64,000 nucleotides of DNA, from NCBI GenBank assembly GCA_002914805.1, contig JXTB01000040.1, positions 585,296-649,295 of the forward strand. Direction: 5' to 3'. Below are positions 25,746 through 41,102 of this stretch, one piece after another. The translations under genes were made by a program, and so were the position numbers. The stretch is from Parasponia andersonii (taxonomy: Eukaryota; Streptophyta; Magnoliopsida; Rosales; Cannabaceae). Each line of letters opens with the position of its first letter. Position 1 is the first letter of the stretch. The notes below the pieces were generated by a model, which was not told where the DNA came from, did no database searches, and saw only the letters and a program-made list of their open reading frames with translations.

Positions 25746-26137
25746 CTGGTTCCTGACGCGTTCCCATTTGGGGCCAGAGAAGTCCAACCACACGTGTGAG
25801 TCGAATTCGACAAAGACAAGTCATAACAGAGGTTATACATCCACAAAATTGGATGAGCCGAAACTCACATCCCGATCTCCAGAGTTAATCTTATTGATCA
25901 TGGTATGAGGAGAATTCACTAAGAACTCGAAATTATATACGACCGAGTCAAACCCAAACGCCGGCCGAGCTTCCGACAAGAGAATGGCATCATATACGAT
26001 ATCTGACCCTAACACTAAATGCGGTCAACAAAAAAAAGTAAGAGAATGGAATAAACTTGGAAAACAGCACGGTTTCTATTATTTAAATGGATGGTTACAA
26101 CGAGGGCCAACTTTACAAATACACAGAGTAAGAGGCC

Positions 26138-29100
26138 CTAATTACCTCCAGCCAGGGGAGCGCAGCCGGTTTCGGCACTTAGACTAGCTCCGGCAGAGGG
26201 TGGCGTACCAGGGTCGGAGTCATCGCTGGAAAAAACGACCGCGCCAGACCCATCAACAGTTGAGGCCCCAAGATCAGGCTGACCGTAAGGAATCTTCGAG
26301 GCTTGCTCTAGCAGACCGGAAGTGAGGACAGTCTCCTTGGCAACAGAGGCGGATGTAGAGGGCCCGTCTTTTTCTTCGTCGAGTATTTTCAGCACATCAG
26401 CAGGGTACACGATGTTGATCTCATCCCCTAGCTACTGCATGTAGTGCTTGACGGAATAATGGTCCCTCTCGATGCTTTTCTGCTCATCAAACTGGTCTGG
26501 CGTGACCATCTCTGCGTGGCCTTCGAATTCCCTATTCTCCTAACCAGACCTGTAGCTCTCTGCAGAAAGGTCATCCACCTGCCTCTGGTACCTCGTCTTC
26601 AACTTCTCCGTATCCGCCAGTCTATCCCTCAGTGCCACTAGCCTCAGCTCCGCTTGGTGCTGCAACAAGTCGACTAAAAGAGTGTTAATGTCAACAAGAT
26701 CTTTGCCATGCTTGCTAGACAGCTCTGCATGAGCCCCCATCAATTTTTTGTGATCCAAGCAAAAATTTCGGTTTACCTCATTGGACCGGTCGAGTCTGCG
26801 CTGCAGGAAATGGGCCTCCAGTTTGGCTTTCGCCTCGGCTTTCCTCGCCTCTTTAACATCATCGACGGCCCTGTCATGGGCGATAAAAGCCAGCCCCATC
26901 TCCACCCCTGCGTTCTGCAGGTCCTGCTCCTTGACCTTGAGCTCGTCTTGGACTAGCCTGGCGGCCTCGAATTGAGCGAGCCTACCAGCCTCCGCCTCAG
27001 CCAACTTTACAACCATCTCATTGCACCTGACCCTCTCGACACTCAGAGTGTGAGCCACCGAGCTGCCGACCCTGGCCTCATCCAGGCTCTGATACAAGTC
27101 GAAGTTAGCCCTCAACTTGCCAAGGGTGGCCGAGCGCAGCTCGGCCAGCGCAGAATGAGAGTTCAACTCCCCAGTCAGCTCCCTTACACGAGAAGAATAG
27201 AAGGACTAGACGGCAGCTAGCTGCAAGATACAAGAAAGGGAAGTCAGTTTTCAGTGAGGATGCCGAAAAAATAGAGGTGGCGGCCAGACGAGCTAAACCT
27301 GTGCAATGTTACAGCTAGCGACGAACTCAACGTTCTCCAAGGAGAGCACCTCCAGCTCGGGCTCCACAGCTGGACCCTCTCCTTGGGTGTTGTCTGTATT
27401 TGAGAAACGTGACTCCACCCTGACAACCGTAAGGACACCCTCTCCTCCCACCAGACACACTCCCGTAGCTCTTTTCGACACTCCCGAAGCAGTAGTGGTG
27501 GGGACGGTAGAAAGCTGGGCATCGCCGAGTGCTCCTTTGGCGACAGCTGGGGGCGGCGTATCCTCAACAGAAGACGCCACGGCGACTGCTGCTGCATCGG
27601 TAGTTTCAGTTGTCACCCCCCTTGGAGCCCAGCCTGAATGTGATTTTTCGGTCTTGTCTTGACCAGTCCCCCTTGGTCGGCCACCGCGCGCGGACCTTCT
27701 CCTCCTCATGAGGGTCAGCATGGTCCCATCGTCATCACTGTCAGAAGAGGGGGCAATTATGCCCCTCTTCCCTGCCGGGCCCTCCTTCTATTTGGATGAG
27801 TCGGCCTCGTGACGTCATTTTATTGGGACCAGAGGAGGGGAAGACAGCCGAGATTTCAACCTCGGAGCCCTCCCACTGAGCTCAGCGAACTCCCCACGGG
27901 GGCAAGCAGCACTGGACCCCGCACTCGTCTTCGAACCGAAGTGGAGGGAGGAAGAGGTCGGAGCTGCGGATTCCCCAGTCAGGCTCGAAGGCACCCCCTT
28001 GCCATAAACGATTTTTATGGCTGTCATCTCCCTAGTCAGAGGTCCGCTTGCACCGGGGAAGGGGACCGCAGGTGCCTCGTCCTCCGAGAACACCATAAAG
28101 CGCCGACCAGCGGATACCTTGGGTCGAGCCTTGTGCACAACGACACTCCCCTTGACTGGAGAGGGGTCTGCTGGAGGGCCTGCATCAGAACCTATAAAGA
28201 GCAAGCAATGTAGTTAGAATACAGCTATAACCCAATCGACGGAGCTCCAGGATGCGAAAATGAACTCACCCTTAACTCTCTTGGGAGTGGCGGTTTCCTC
28301 TCTACGGAGTCTGACGCACTTCTCGGCCACGAGCCTCACGGCCTCTTGGAGCTCGTGGCTAGTCGGCGCCACCAGGTCGTAAGGACCCGCCAGCTGGCTC
28401 GAAGCCGTAACCTGACGACCCACCATGGCGATGCGACTCTGCTCATCACGGCGGAACCGGTTCAGAGCCGAGACATCAAGCTGGCTCCGCAGGTGCTTTG
28501 TGACGACCCAGGTATCCAACGGGAAGGGAAGGTATGAGATCATCCAATGCATCATATTCATCACCTAGGGGTTCAAGATAGCCTGGATATGTCGACAACC
28601 CCCAGGAGACCCAAAGATGACGATCCCCTCTAGCTCCTTGAGCTGCTCCGCCGACAATTGCGACTCAAACTTGCTTTCTTCCGTAGAAGCTGCACAAGGA
28701 AAAATATCATGAGCAATAATAGACGAGCTGAGCGCAGACCCAAAATTCACGACCTAGTACTTACTCTGCAGAAAAAACGAAAGAACTTGGAAGTACTCCT
28801 CATTCACCCAAGGAGAGCACCATGCCCCTCCGACGGCATACAGCCTAGAGTGGGAGTTTCATTGCTTGTCTGACCTTGGCAAGCCACAGAAAATATGGCG
28901 TCCCAAGAGTAGTTGGAGGTAGAAAGTAGGGTAAGAGCTCTTTTTGGGGATGAGGGTGAGCTTGTAGGCATAAAAGACCACCTCTAGGTTGATATGTATG
29001 TTATAGAGAACTGACAGGGCGGAGAGCCCCATCAAGATCATGACCCCGTTAGCGTTCAGCTGCATCGGGTGGATCCCCGTCAGAGCGAGGAACGGATGGA

Positions 29101-29302
29101 TCAGGGGAAGAAGGGGAAACCGCAGCCATTCCAGGTGCCTCCTCCCCAAAATGATAGAGCCTTCAGGGGCAGAGGGCCAAAGGTACCAATCCGCGGGGCC
29201 CTCGACCCTTTGCAATGTAACTCCGCCAGGGAAGTAGAGCTGTCAGCGAATCCAACTCCGAATCCAGACAAGGCAGAGCTTCTGGTTTTGGTTCGAGGCC
29301 AT
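26138..29302 (-). pseudogene. Antisense gene (aORF) of the Tat element, with three introns
   Basis: A long minus-strand reading frame opposite to gag-pol. The best start is the ATG at 29302 (MASNQNQ), shared with the second copy at 63962; an indel shifts frame soon after. From 29215 one frame runs to TAG at 26138 if three introns are removed: 28764-28690 (75 bp), 28269-28192 (78 bp) and 27298-27221 (78 bp), all GT-AG. It would encode over 900 aa. The N-terminal part (PADWYLW, LTGIHPMQLNANG) resembles the domain called 'putative gypsy type transposon' (Transposase_28). The middle is Ser/Pro/Gly-rich and the C-terminal third (27166-26540) is a charged coiled coil. About six point-mutation stops (e.g. 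28859, 28565, 27812, 26540) break it. Function unknown; antisense ORFs are known in Tat elements. Confidence 0.8.
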
Positions 29303-29426
29303 CGTTCTGGATACGATCAAAAAGAGCAAAAGTCTCTAGTAAGGGGAGAAGTCAAAAACCCTAAGATTTTAGAAAGCTAGAATGATTAGAGATTTTGGTA
29401 AAGTAACAAACGGTGTAAATGCAGTT

Positions 29427-29434
29427 TTTATAAA
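29427..29434 (-). promoter_or_regulatory. Candidate TATA box for the antisense gene
   Basis: TTTATAAA, palindromic, lies 125 bp upstream of the antisense ATG at 29302 in otherwise mixed-composition DNA between that ATG and the 3' LTR. The distance suits a TATA box with a ~90-100 nt leader. Transcription is inferred. Confidence 0.45.
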
Positions 29435-29602
29435 GGGGAAGCCGAAGAGTTTTTCCTGAATAAAGGCAGGACAAGGAAAACCGAAGCGTCAGAATTTCAA
29501 AATTTGAAAAAATTGTGACACGGGAATGCGTGCCTCCGCGTCGGCAATTGGATAGCCACGTGTACACCTTGAATTGGAGGAACTGAGAAACGATTTCCCC
29601 AC

Positions 29603-29643
29603 TTGATGGATACGAATCCATCAAATAGGAAAATGAGGGCAGT
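29603..29643 (+). promoter_or_regulatory. Polypurine tract and adjacent perfect hairpin
   Basis: AGGAAAATGAGGGCAGT (29627-29643) abuts the 3' LTR and is the likely plus-strand primer. Just upstream, TTGATGGAT-ACGA-ATCCATCAA (29603-29624... arms of 9 bp) is a perfect inverted repeat. Confidence 0.65.
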
Positions 29644-30475
29644 TGTGAGACCCGTTCCTAAATCATACACCACGTGGACAATTAAGTGGCATAACAGGTC
29701 ATAAATGGGGCACACCGTCCGACACGTGTCCACAGTAATAAATTAAAAACCATGCGAGTCGCACGTGGTACCGCATAAGCCCATGGGCTGTCCGAGGCTA
29801 GGGTCGAACCCATCACAAACCCTGGATGGACTCGGCCCAATCCGATTCTTACTTCGACAACTAAGGGTCGGAAGCCTCAAGCGTCTTCCACTAGAGTACA
29901 GTGGGGAGCAACTCACAGCTCCAGACCCAGACAGAGCATTTAATGCGATCTTGAGTAGGTGCGCGCATTGGGCAAACCGTCCTGACAGAACGGCGGTTTG
30001 CCAAAGTCTAGCCATTGACAGACTCGAACCATAGGGGACGGCAAAAACTAGGCTACTACGATGCAGAAAGAATCACATTAATCTCGGCTCATGATCTCTG
30101 GAGTAAGTCCTGATGAGAAAAGGTACTCGGTCCTGTGATTGAGAACCATGAGGTTCACAGTTCCAGGACTATATATACGAGCCATGCGTCCCCAAAAGAG
30201 GAGGCATGTACGCATACAAAATGAAATATTTAAGAGTGTATGAGAAAAAGAAAAGATATACTCATACAAAAAAAAAAACTAAATCTTTGCTACCCTGAAT
30301 CAAAGATAAACAACTGACTTAAGCATCGGATAATCTTTACGGGTGGCCTCCCCCGCCTCTCTGACCCTGCCTGAAGTCAAAAGCTCTTTGGGATAGCAAG
30401 GATACGTGGATAGTTGAAGGATACAACATCAGCAGTTCAGAGACACGTAGACAGCTAGTGAAAACTGCTCCAACA
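29644..30475 (+). repeat. 3' LTR of the complete Tat element
   Basis: 832 bp, TGTGAGACCC...CTCCAACA, TATATATA at 30170-30177, matching the 5' LTR over its full length. GACAT follows. Confidence 0.93.
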
Positions 30476-32316
30476 GACATCATTCAAAGGTATATGGTTA
30501 AAATCAACCACATAAGTTCGTGTAAATTTTTAATGAAAAAAAAAATGATTGTACACATCCTCTTAAAAGTTCATAAAATTAAAGGCCAATGTTGATTTTT
30601 CAGCAATAAAACACGGTAATTTGAAGAGCAAGCAAATAAAGGTGTCAAAATCTCTAGTCTCCCACGAAAAGTAGTACCTAGGTTGCGGTTGCTTTCTTTG
30701 GGCTTCACGTGGGCCCACTTTGGAGGAAAGGACACCACTAGGAGTAACTTGGGCAAATTGACATTTTTGTGACTGTGTGAAATAATAAGTTTTTCTAAAA
30801 CTAGAAAGGGGTGCTCAGGTATGCGAAAATACAAATACACCTCTCTGAAAAAGCTATAACACCGCACTCTTCCCCACATACCCATCCAAGCTACACCATT
30901 GACCTTTCTTCCCACTTCGAAAACGTATAGAGAGAGAAAATGAAGTCCAGGAGATCAAAATCATCTCCAAAATTTCTCCCAATACTAGATGCTACTATTA
31001 TCTCCAGCCATCACTTATTTCTTAAATAATGTAAAACTATATTTGGTCGTTCTAGGAAGCTCCATTAATTTTAAAGATAATGCCACTTTTACAAGAGATG
31101 GTTGTTGAATATAATATATTCTTAAAGGTGATGTATTTGTGTGTTTCGGTCATCATATTTTGGGTGAAAAGTTAGTTTGTTGAGCATATTTAGTCAGTTT
31201 TGAGTAATGATGTCACAGGGTTGTGCAATGTGATACTGGCTTAAGCACATTTAGTCTCGGCCAATTTGTGCTCCTGATGTGTTGTACCTTATCCGGCCCA
31301 TAACATATTCATGCCTATTATTGCACATAATTGTGCATGTTTTCGCTGTTAATTTGTATCATGTCTTTTATCGTATCTTATCTAATTGTGCTCGTTTATG
31401 ATATTATTTCTTTTTTGTACTTGATTGTGCTATTTTCAATTAAAATGAACATAAATTAAGACCAAGTGTAACAAAAGGACACGCACTATAATTTCCCTAT
31501 TTTCTATTAAATGACAACCCTTAAAATATTGTTAGTACAAGAGAAAATTACATCCTATACAGCTTTTCTTTTGAAAAGAATTAGAAAAATACAGTGGGTT
31601 CGACTTTTTATGGATTTGGCATAGAAAAATATCATTTTTGAAATTTTTTTTTAGAAATATGTCATTTTGAAAACATAGTAACTAGTAATTAATAACCAGT
31701 TTTCGAGCACTAATAACTAATAACTATATATATTTATAATTGATAACTAATAACGATAACTAGTTTTCATAAACTAGTAACTTATAACTAGTAATTGTTT
31801 TAAAAATAATATTTTTAAAAAACATTCTAGAAAGTAATATTTGTCTAAAAAAATAGTACGGGAATTAGAAAAAAAAATTACCTAAGTATTTTTGTAATCT
31901 TTTTTATTTTTATAGGTAAAAGGGCCAAAAAGCCGTAGATAAATAGCCATTGAAAAAAAAAATTAGAACGGGACATGGATATGACTATTTGAGGTTATTT
32001 TTTCTTTTTTAGGACTATGTTCATATATTGATTTTTTTGGGACCAAAACCTAGGACTAGGAAGAGAGAAAAAAATGAGTTTCCTAATTTGCCCTTGGCTA
32101 TAAGTGAGGAGTTAGAATGTTAGAGCATTAAATTGATGTTATATCATTTTGCTACATTTTTTTTCCTCATTTCCCTTTCATTTGTTTTCTAATTTTTTCT
32201 TCTCGGTTCTCTCACTAAAACCAAAGCTTGGTTTCCATCTCATAAAGAACGTGAAACTACTTTTTCGTCTCTTGCTTGATTAATCTCTTCATCCTATGAG
32301 GAATATGAAAGCTTAG

Positions 32317-32320
<4 letters not shown>

Positions 32321-32371
<51 letters not shown>
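32321..32371. repeat. (CT)n microsatellite
   Basis: An uninterrupted CT dinucleotide run of about 50 bp, followed by further C/T-rich sequence to about 32440. Confidence 0.95.
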
Positions 32372-32374
<3 letters not shown>

Positions 32375-32699
32375 AGATAGTTTCTCTTCCTCTTTATCTC
32401 CCCCCCTCTTTTTCTCTCTTTCTATCTTTTTTAACAACCTTTTTACTATTTATTAAAAACCTCAGCTGAAAAGACGTTTGACATTAATAGGCGGAGAGTT
32501 TTTAGGATTTCAAAAGTAAATAAATATTTTTTTTTCAAGAATGATTTTTTTTATGGTTGATAATGAGGGATTGATATTTGAAAGAGAACCACAATACTAA
32601 TATGAGCAATAATTAGCTAAAAATACCATGTTATGGTGTATTCATCATTTTCTTAATGTCTTATATCATGTCGTATGTCAAATTGATCTTACTGTATAA

Positions 32700-33990
32700 T
32701 CAAGACTAACTTGACCTTAGGTTAAAATCCTGTTGACTTTTAGTCAATATAATACTAACCTTTGAGGAATTTAATCTTGACTAGTACATTATTATTTTGA
32801 AGTCATTTCTCATTTATTCATTAAATGTATCATATAAGACATTATTGTGTGGATATAGTTTTTGAGTTATTTTATAGATATGGAAAATACTCTTCTCATC
32901 AATAAGACCTATTGTGCAGAGTTTATTTAATTCAGACTTAGTTAGGATAAATTCCGAAATTACAATTTGAAAGAAATCACAACAAACAAATTAGTGCTAA
33001 CACTAAAACTCTAGCTAACTTTCATTTGTGGTCAGAAAATTCTTGACTTTAAGTTAGGAAGTTATTGATTTGGGGTCAAGAACTTTCTGACTACGAGTGG
33101 TGAATTTTTTTGACTTAGTTCTTGATTTAGAGTCAAGAAGTTATTAGTTTTGAGTAAGTTTTTCTTGACTTCGGGTCAAGAAATAATTGACTTAGTATTA
33201 AAATGTTCTTGACTCGGGGTCTTAAGGTAAACAGGTTATTCACTTGGAGTTAGCAATATTTTCAATAGGAGTCACGACTTTAATACTTAAGTGTAGTTTG
33301 ATATGAAATTTGATCACGATGTTATGTGTAATTTATTCTTAAATTTATATATTTTCTCAAACATAATTTGGTATAAAGTTAAGAATAACTTGAGAGAAGT
33401 ACAAAATAATTTGACTTGCAGTAAAAAATAATATGACCTAAGGTAACTTTAGTAGACTATTAGTTCAAAGCCCATAACCTAAAGTCAAGTAATAATAGAC
33501 CTAGGATCAAGTAATACTTGGCATAGGGTCAAATTGTTTTTGACTTTAGGTAGTTAACAAATTATTTATTAAATAAATTGAACTTCATTGAAAAGCATGC
33601 TAAATAGATAATTTCAAACAAGATAATAGTAATGCAAATACAACAAAACAAAAGTAAAAACTAGATATGAATAACAAAAAAAATTGTCTCTACAATGTAT
33701 GATAATACAACTCGCATGCAAACTTATGACGAAAGTATTCCATTATATCTATAGTGACCTTTGCAACAAGCTTGTCGGACATCAGGATCTTGGCGTACTT
33801 CATCACAAGCATCCCACAGTCTCTATTGAAAAATAGCAAAACATTAAGTTAAATTAAACAAGTGAGATATAAACTAAGGTCAAGTGAGACTTGACCCCAG
33901 ATAAGTATGACTTAACCTAAGGAAGATCAAGAAGAACTTGGCTTGGGGTCAAGAAGAACTCAACCTTACGTCAAGAAATCCCATAACGGA
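32700..33990. repeat. Degenerate repeat zone built on TTGAC...GTCAAGAA motifs
   Basis: Between 33050 and 33240 phrases such as TTCTTGACTTCGGGTCAAGAA-like pairs recur about every 25-40 bp. From 33405 and again at 33860-33980 the complementary forms dominate (AAGTCAAGTAATA, GGGTCAAGAAGAACT). Individual units are short inverted repeats, and the overall left/right orientation switch suggests a large degenerate foldback. Confidence 0.45.
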
Positions 33991-34710
33991 TTTTACCCAA
34001 AATTGTTTCTACAACAAATGAGAAAATGACAAAGACATAAATAAACGTACCAAAATTTTCACCAAAAAATCCTATTCCATGACACAAGAGAAATGGACGT
34101 AGATAAACTAAAAAAAAAAAAAAAGATTTTTACATAAATACTAAAAAAAAATTGAACCTTTCTATCATCTTCTATCGGCTTTTCTCATTTTTAATTAGCC
34201 AACTTACTGGGATCCTCTTCTCTTCTACTATTTTTTCTTCTTCTCCGGAGTTTTCAATCTCGATGTAAAGTTTCGATATAACGGGTTTTGGCCAATTTAG
34301 GACTTTTTTAGTTCGTTGAGACAAGAACGATGTATTGAAGATCTTAAAAACTAACTTTGGTGAACCGTTTTTCAGTTCAACGACGATTTTTGATGATTTT
34401 TAATTTATTTTTTTTGTGAGTTTTTTGTTTCAATTTTGACATAAAATAGAGAATGGAGAGAGAGAGAGGAAGGAAGAAATAAAGTTTTACGGGAGGGGGG
34501 GAGTGTGAGGTCATGTCAATCAATAGTGGGTGATTATAGTGGGTGAGATCATGTCATTGAGTTGGCTGAGAGTTTTGAGAGGGTATTTGCTTCGTGTAGA
34601 CTCCAATTTTTGGTTTAAAAAAAAACTTATTAAAGGACTTGGTTACAAAAAAGTAAAAAATGACCCAAATTGGTCCTATCAATGTCCTTTTCTTAAAAAA
34701 AAAATCATCT

Positions 34711-34828
34711 TGGCCCAAATTGCTACCCAGCCCAGGTCCAAATTCCCTCAGCTCTCCACGTGTTCACTTGAGCAAGGCCCCAGCCCACATTCAGTCCAAC
34801 ATTTCCCTATAAATCTAAAAAACCCTAA
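34711..34828 (+). promoter_or_regulatory. RPL27a core promoter
   Basis: Site II-type GGCCCA/AGCCCA motifs occur at 34712-34717, 34728-34733 and 34782-34787. A TATA box TATAAAT lies at 34808-34814 and a telo-box AAACCCTAA at 34820-34828. This combination is typical of plant ribosomal-protein and other growth-linked promoters. The ATG follows at 34911. Confidence 0.7.
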
Positions 34829-34910
34829 TCTCTCGTCCTTAGGCGCAGCCCCAACACAACAGATACACAGAGAGAAAGCTCTCGAAGGAGGAGGAGGAAG
34901 AAGAAGAAGA

Positions 34911-35078
34911 ATGACGACCCGGTTCAAGAAGCACCGCAAGAAGAGGGGCCACGTCAGCGCCGGCCATGGTCGTATCGGGAAGCACCGCAAGCACCCGGGC
35001 GGTCGCGGTAACGCCGGAGGCATGCACCACCACCGGATCCTCTTCGACAAGTACCACCCTGGGTACTTCGGCAAGGTG

Positions 35079-35132
<54 letters not shown>

Positions 35133-35351
35133 ATCGACAAGCTCTGGTCGCTGGTCCCTCAGGAGGTGAAGGACAAGGCAACCAAGGACAGTGCCCCTCT
35201 CATCGACGTGACCCAGTTCGGCTACTTCAAGGTCTTGGGCAAGGGCGTCCTCCCCGAGAACCGACCCGTCGTCGTTAAGGCCAAGCTTGTTTCCAAGATC
35301 GCTGAGAAGAAGATCAAGGAGGCTGGTGGCGCTGTCGTTTTGACGGCTTAG
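34911..35351 (+). CDS. RPL27A: Cytosolic 60S ribosomal protein L27a (uL15)
   Basis: Structural protein of the large cytosolic ribosomal subunit. A single uninterrupted exon encodes 146 aa, the usual length. It begins [20 protein letters not shown] and has the basic Gly/His-rich N-terminus ([19 protein letters not shown]) typical of uL15, then [18 protein letters not shown] and a conserved C-terminus ending GGAVVLTA. The longer frame from 34530 is 5' flank, because the TATA box and telo-box lie inside it. Codon use is GC-rich compared with the flanks, as expected of a highly expressed gene. Being intronless is normal for this plant family. Confidence 0.98.
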
Positions 35352-37403
35352 GTTTTTTCGTTTTTGTTGTCGTTTTTTCTGAAATGGGTTTCTCATGGTT
35401 TAGTCTAATCCACTCTCTCTATCGCTCTATATGGTTCTTTTTAAATGGATTAGTTTAAACTCGTTTTTGTTACATTTGGACCCGTTATTCATAATTATTC
35501 AATGGGAAATGCTATAGATTTGATACAATTATTATGTGCTGCTATTCTTGGTTTCTGTTGGCTTGATGTTTATAGACAAGCTTTACATTATGGAACTATA
35601 TGTGTGTATATGTGGTTGAAGGCTAGTCTGGAAATTGTAATGTTGCAAAGAAATGCTTTGTCTGTGTCCATTCACGTGGTTTTGAAACTGTGTTGGTGTT
35701 GAACAATTTGCTCATTGTTTGATCTTGATAGGTGGTTCTTGCAGGGCTTGTAGAAAATTTACATGTTTATAGTTTTATATATTTGTTTTGGATTGGTTAG
35801 TAACTTAGTTGAGATTTCTGGTTGTTTTTGAAGAATCTGATTACCTTTGATTGATAATTATGTGGGATTTTATACCATTTGTGGTTTGGTACTCTGAATT
35901 CGATGTTTGGAAACACTAATTAAAGTGATGAATATTGGTTTTAGTCATGCAAAAATGGTATTTTGCTTAATTCAGTTCTCACTAATCACTGAGTGAGGCC
36001 TGAGGGTTATTGCTTTTGCCTTGAACTGAATTCCATTTTCTGTCTGTTTACTACGATAGTATCAAGTTATCGTGCACTATCAGAATAGTTAAGAACAGGA
36101 AAAACTTGGGTTTATTGATGCTTTGCGGCGATGGCTGCTAAATTTCGTCAGATTTCATGATTGTTGTGGTGCTTTAATGCAAGCGTGTGTACTGAATTTG
36201 ACTAGACAACTAAAACCGTTTAATTTTTTGATCTGAAGCTTGAATGCGTTCATTAGCGGGTGGGTGCTTATAAGTTCCAATTCCATTTGCAATGGTCTAA
36301 TGGAATTTATATTGGGGGAGATTTGGATTTTGGCTAAAATCAGTTAGGAAAGAGTGTTTTGGATTGGGCAGTTAAGAATTCTGAAGAATCTGATTACCTT
36401 TGATTGATAATCATGTTGGAATTTTTACCATTTGTGGTTTGATTCTTTGATGTTTGGAAAAACTTATTAGGCGATGAATATGTGTTTAGACGGCAAAAAT
36501 TAGTATTGTTTTCATTTCTGATCAATCACGGACGCCTGAGGGATGAGGGCTATTGCTTTTGCGTTGAACTGAACTCCATGTTCTCTGTCTGTACGAAAGT
36601 TCTCCAACTTATTACACAATAGTCAAGAACACTAAAGTCTTAGATTTATTGACGCATGTGGCGACGGCTGTGAAATTTCATCTGATTTCATTGGTTCGTC
36701 TGGTGCTTTTACGCTAGTGTGAGTACTGAATTTGACTAGACAACTAAAGCCTTAAATTTTTTGAGTTGAAAGCTTGAATGTATAACGGTCTATTGGAATT
36801 TATACCGGCGAGATTTGGATATTGGCTAAAATCAGTTTTGTAATAGGAGTGGTTTTGGGCAACTCTCAAGCAACCAGAAACTTTGAGTTTACTTGATAAT
36901 GAATATACATCTCCAAACATGACTCTGCCAGTAACCGTTGTGGTCACATCCAACGGTTCTGTGTAGGTTTGATGCCAAGATGGCTTGCATATAAAAACTA
37001 TTAATTTGATTAGAACCAATTCTAGGCCAGCTCATGATCATGACTCCGACTTTATTTCCATTCTCAAGCAAAATTCATCTCACAAGAGTTCTAACCAAAC
37101 TAAAACACATGGCGTTCAACTTCACTGCATAATTATTGGTTCTGATTAGGTCATGCCACATACAAATGTCGGAATCAGCGAAATATTAGTTATCTTCAAC
37201 CTAAAAAAGAAAACAAATGATACTTTTAATTTTAAAACTTCATTTGAGTTTGTATAGCTACAACTTGTAGGGTTGGCTTTGATAGTGAATGAAGTGATAA
37301 TGAGGCTGCAAAAGTGACTGAGCTGCAGTTCCCTTGCACTGTCGTCACAAACTTCTCTCTTTCAGATGGAAGGAGGTACCAGTTAGCAGCAAAACTAGAC
37401 AAA
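35352..37403. other. Spacer between RPL27a and the helicase gene
   Basis: This convergent spacer holds the 3' UTRs of RPL27a (left) and the minus-strand helicase (right). Most of it is the tandem duplication listed at 35829-36868. No coding sequence is recognised; the 66-codon ORF at 35502 and others lack motifs. Confidence 0.6.
35829..36868. repeat. Diverged tandem duplication, ~553 bp period
   Basis: The segment starting TGAAGAATCTGATTACCTTT at 35829 recurs at 36382 and the two copies align along their length. Landmarks: CCATTTGTGGTTTG, ATTGCTTTTGC(C/G)TTGAACTGAA, TGAATTTGACTAGACAACTA, and GGCTAAAATCAGTT near both ends. The second copy is shorter (~490 bp) through small deletions. It has no transposon ends. 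Confidence 0.88.

Positions 37404-41102
<3,699 letters not shown>

Larger units (their letters stand above)
18540..30475 (+). mobile_element. Complete, decayed Tat-type Ty3/gypsy LTR retrotransposon
   Basis: The element is 11.9 kb, bounded by LTRs at 18540-19370 and 29644-30475 and flanked by AACAT (18535-18539) and GACAT (30476-30480). Order on the plus strand: LTR, primer-binding site, gag, remnant protease region, RT, RNase H, a second archaeal-type RNase H, integrase, two tandem-repeat blocks, an antisense gene on the minus strand, polypurine tract, LTR. The extra RNase H plus an antisense ORF before the 3' LTR mark the Tat lineage. Stops, frameshifts and a protease deletion make it non-autonomous. 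The two LTRs differ at many sites, mostly transitions, so insertion is old. Confidence 0.93.
30476..34710. other. Intergenic region between the retrotransposon and RPL27a
   Basis: AT-rich DNA with no recognisable gene. A 114-codon minus ORF at 30571-30915 has no known motif. The region contains TAACTAATAACT-type low-complexity sequence (31680-31800), a (CT)n run (32321-32371) and a zone of repeated TTGAC/GTCAAG motifs (32700-33990) listed separately. Confidence 0.6.

Noticed and set aside
30571..30915. 114-codon minus ORF beside the 3' LTR
   Set aside because: No motif, no splice-linked partners; it may be a transposon relic but nothing supports a gene.
34530..34910. N-terminal extension of RPL27a (open frame from 34530)
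   Set aside because: It contains the TATA box, telo-box and site II motifs, and RPL27a proteins start [11 protein letters not shown].
34839..35396. 185-codon minus ORF over RPL27a
   Set aside because: Complementary-frame shadow of a conserved ribosomal protein gene.
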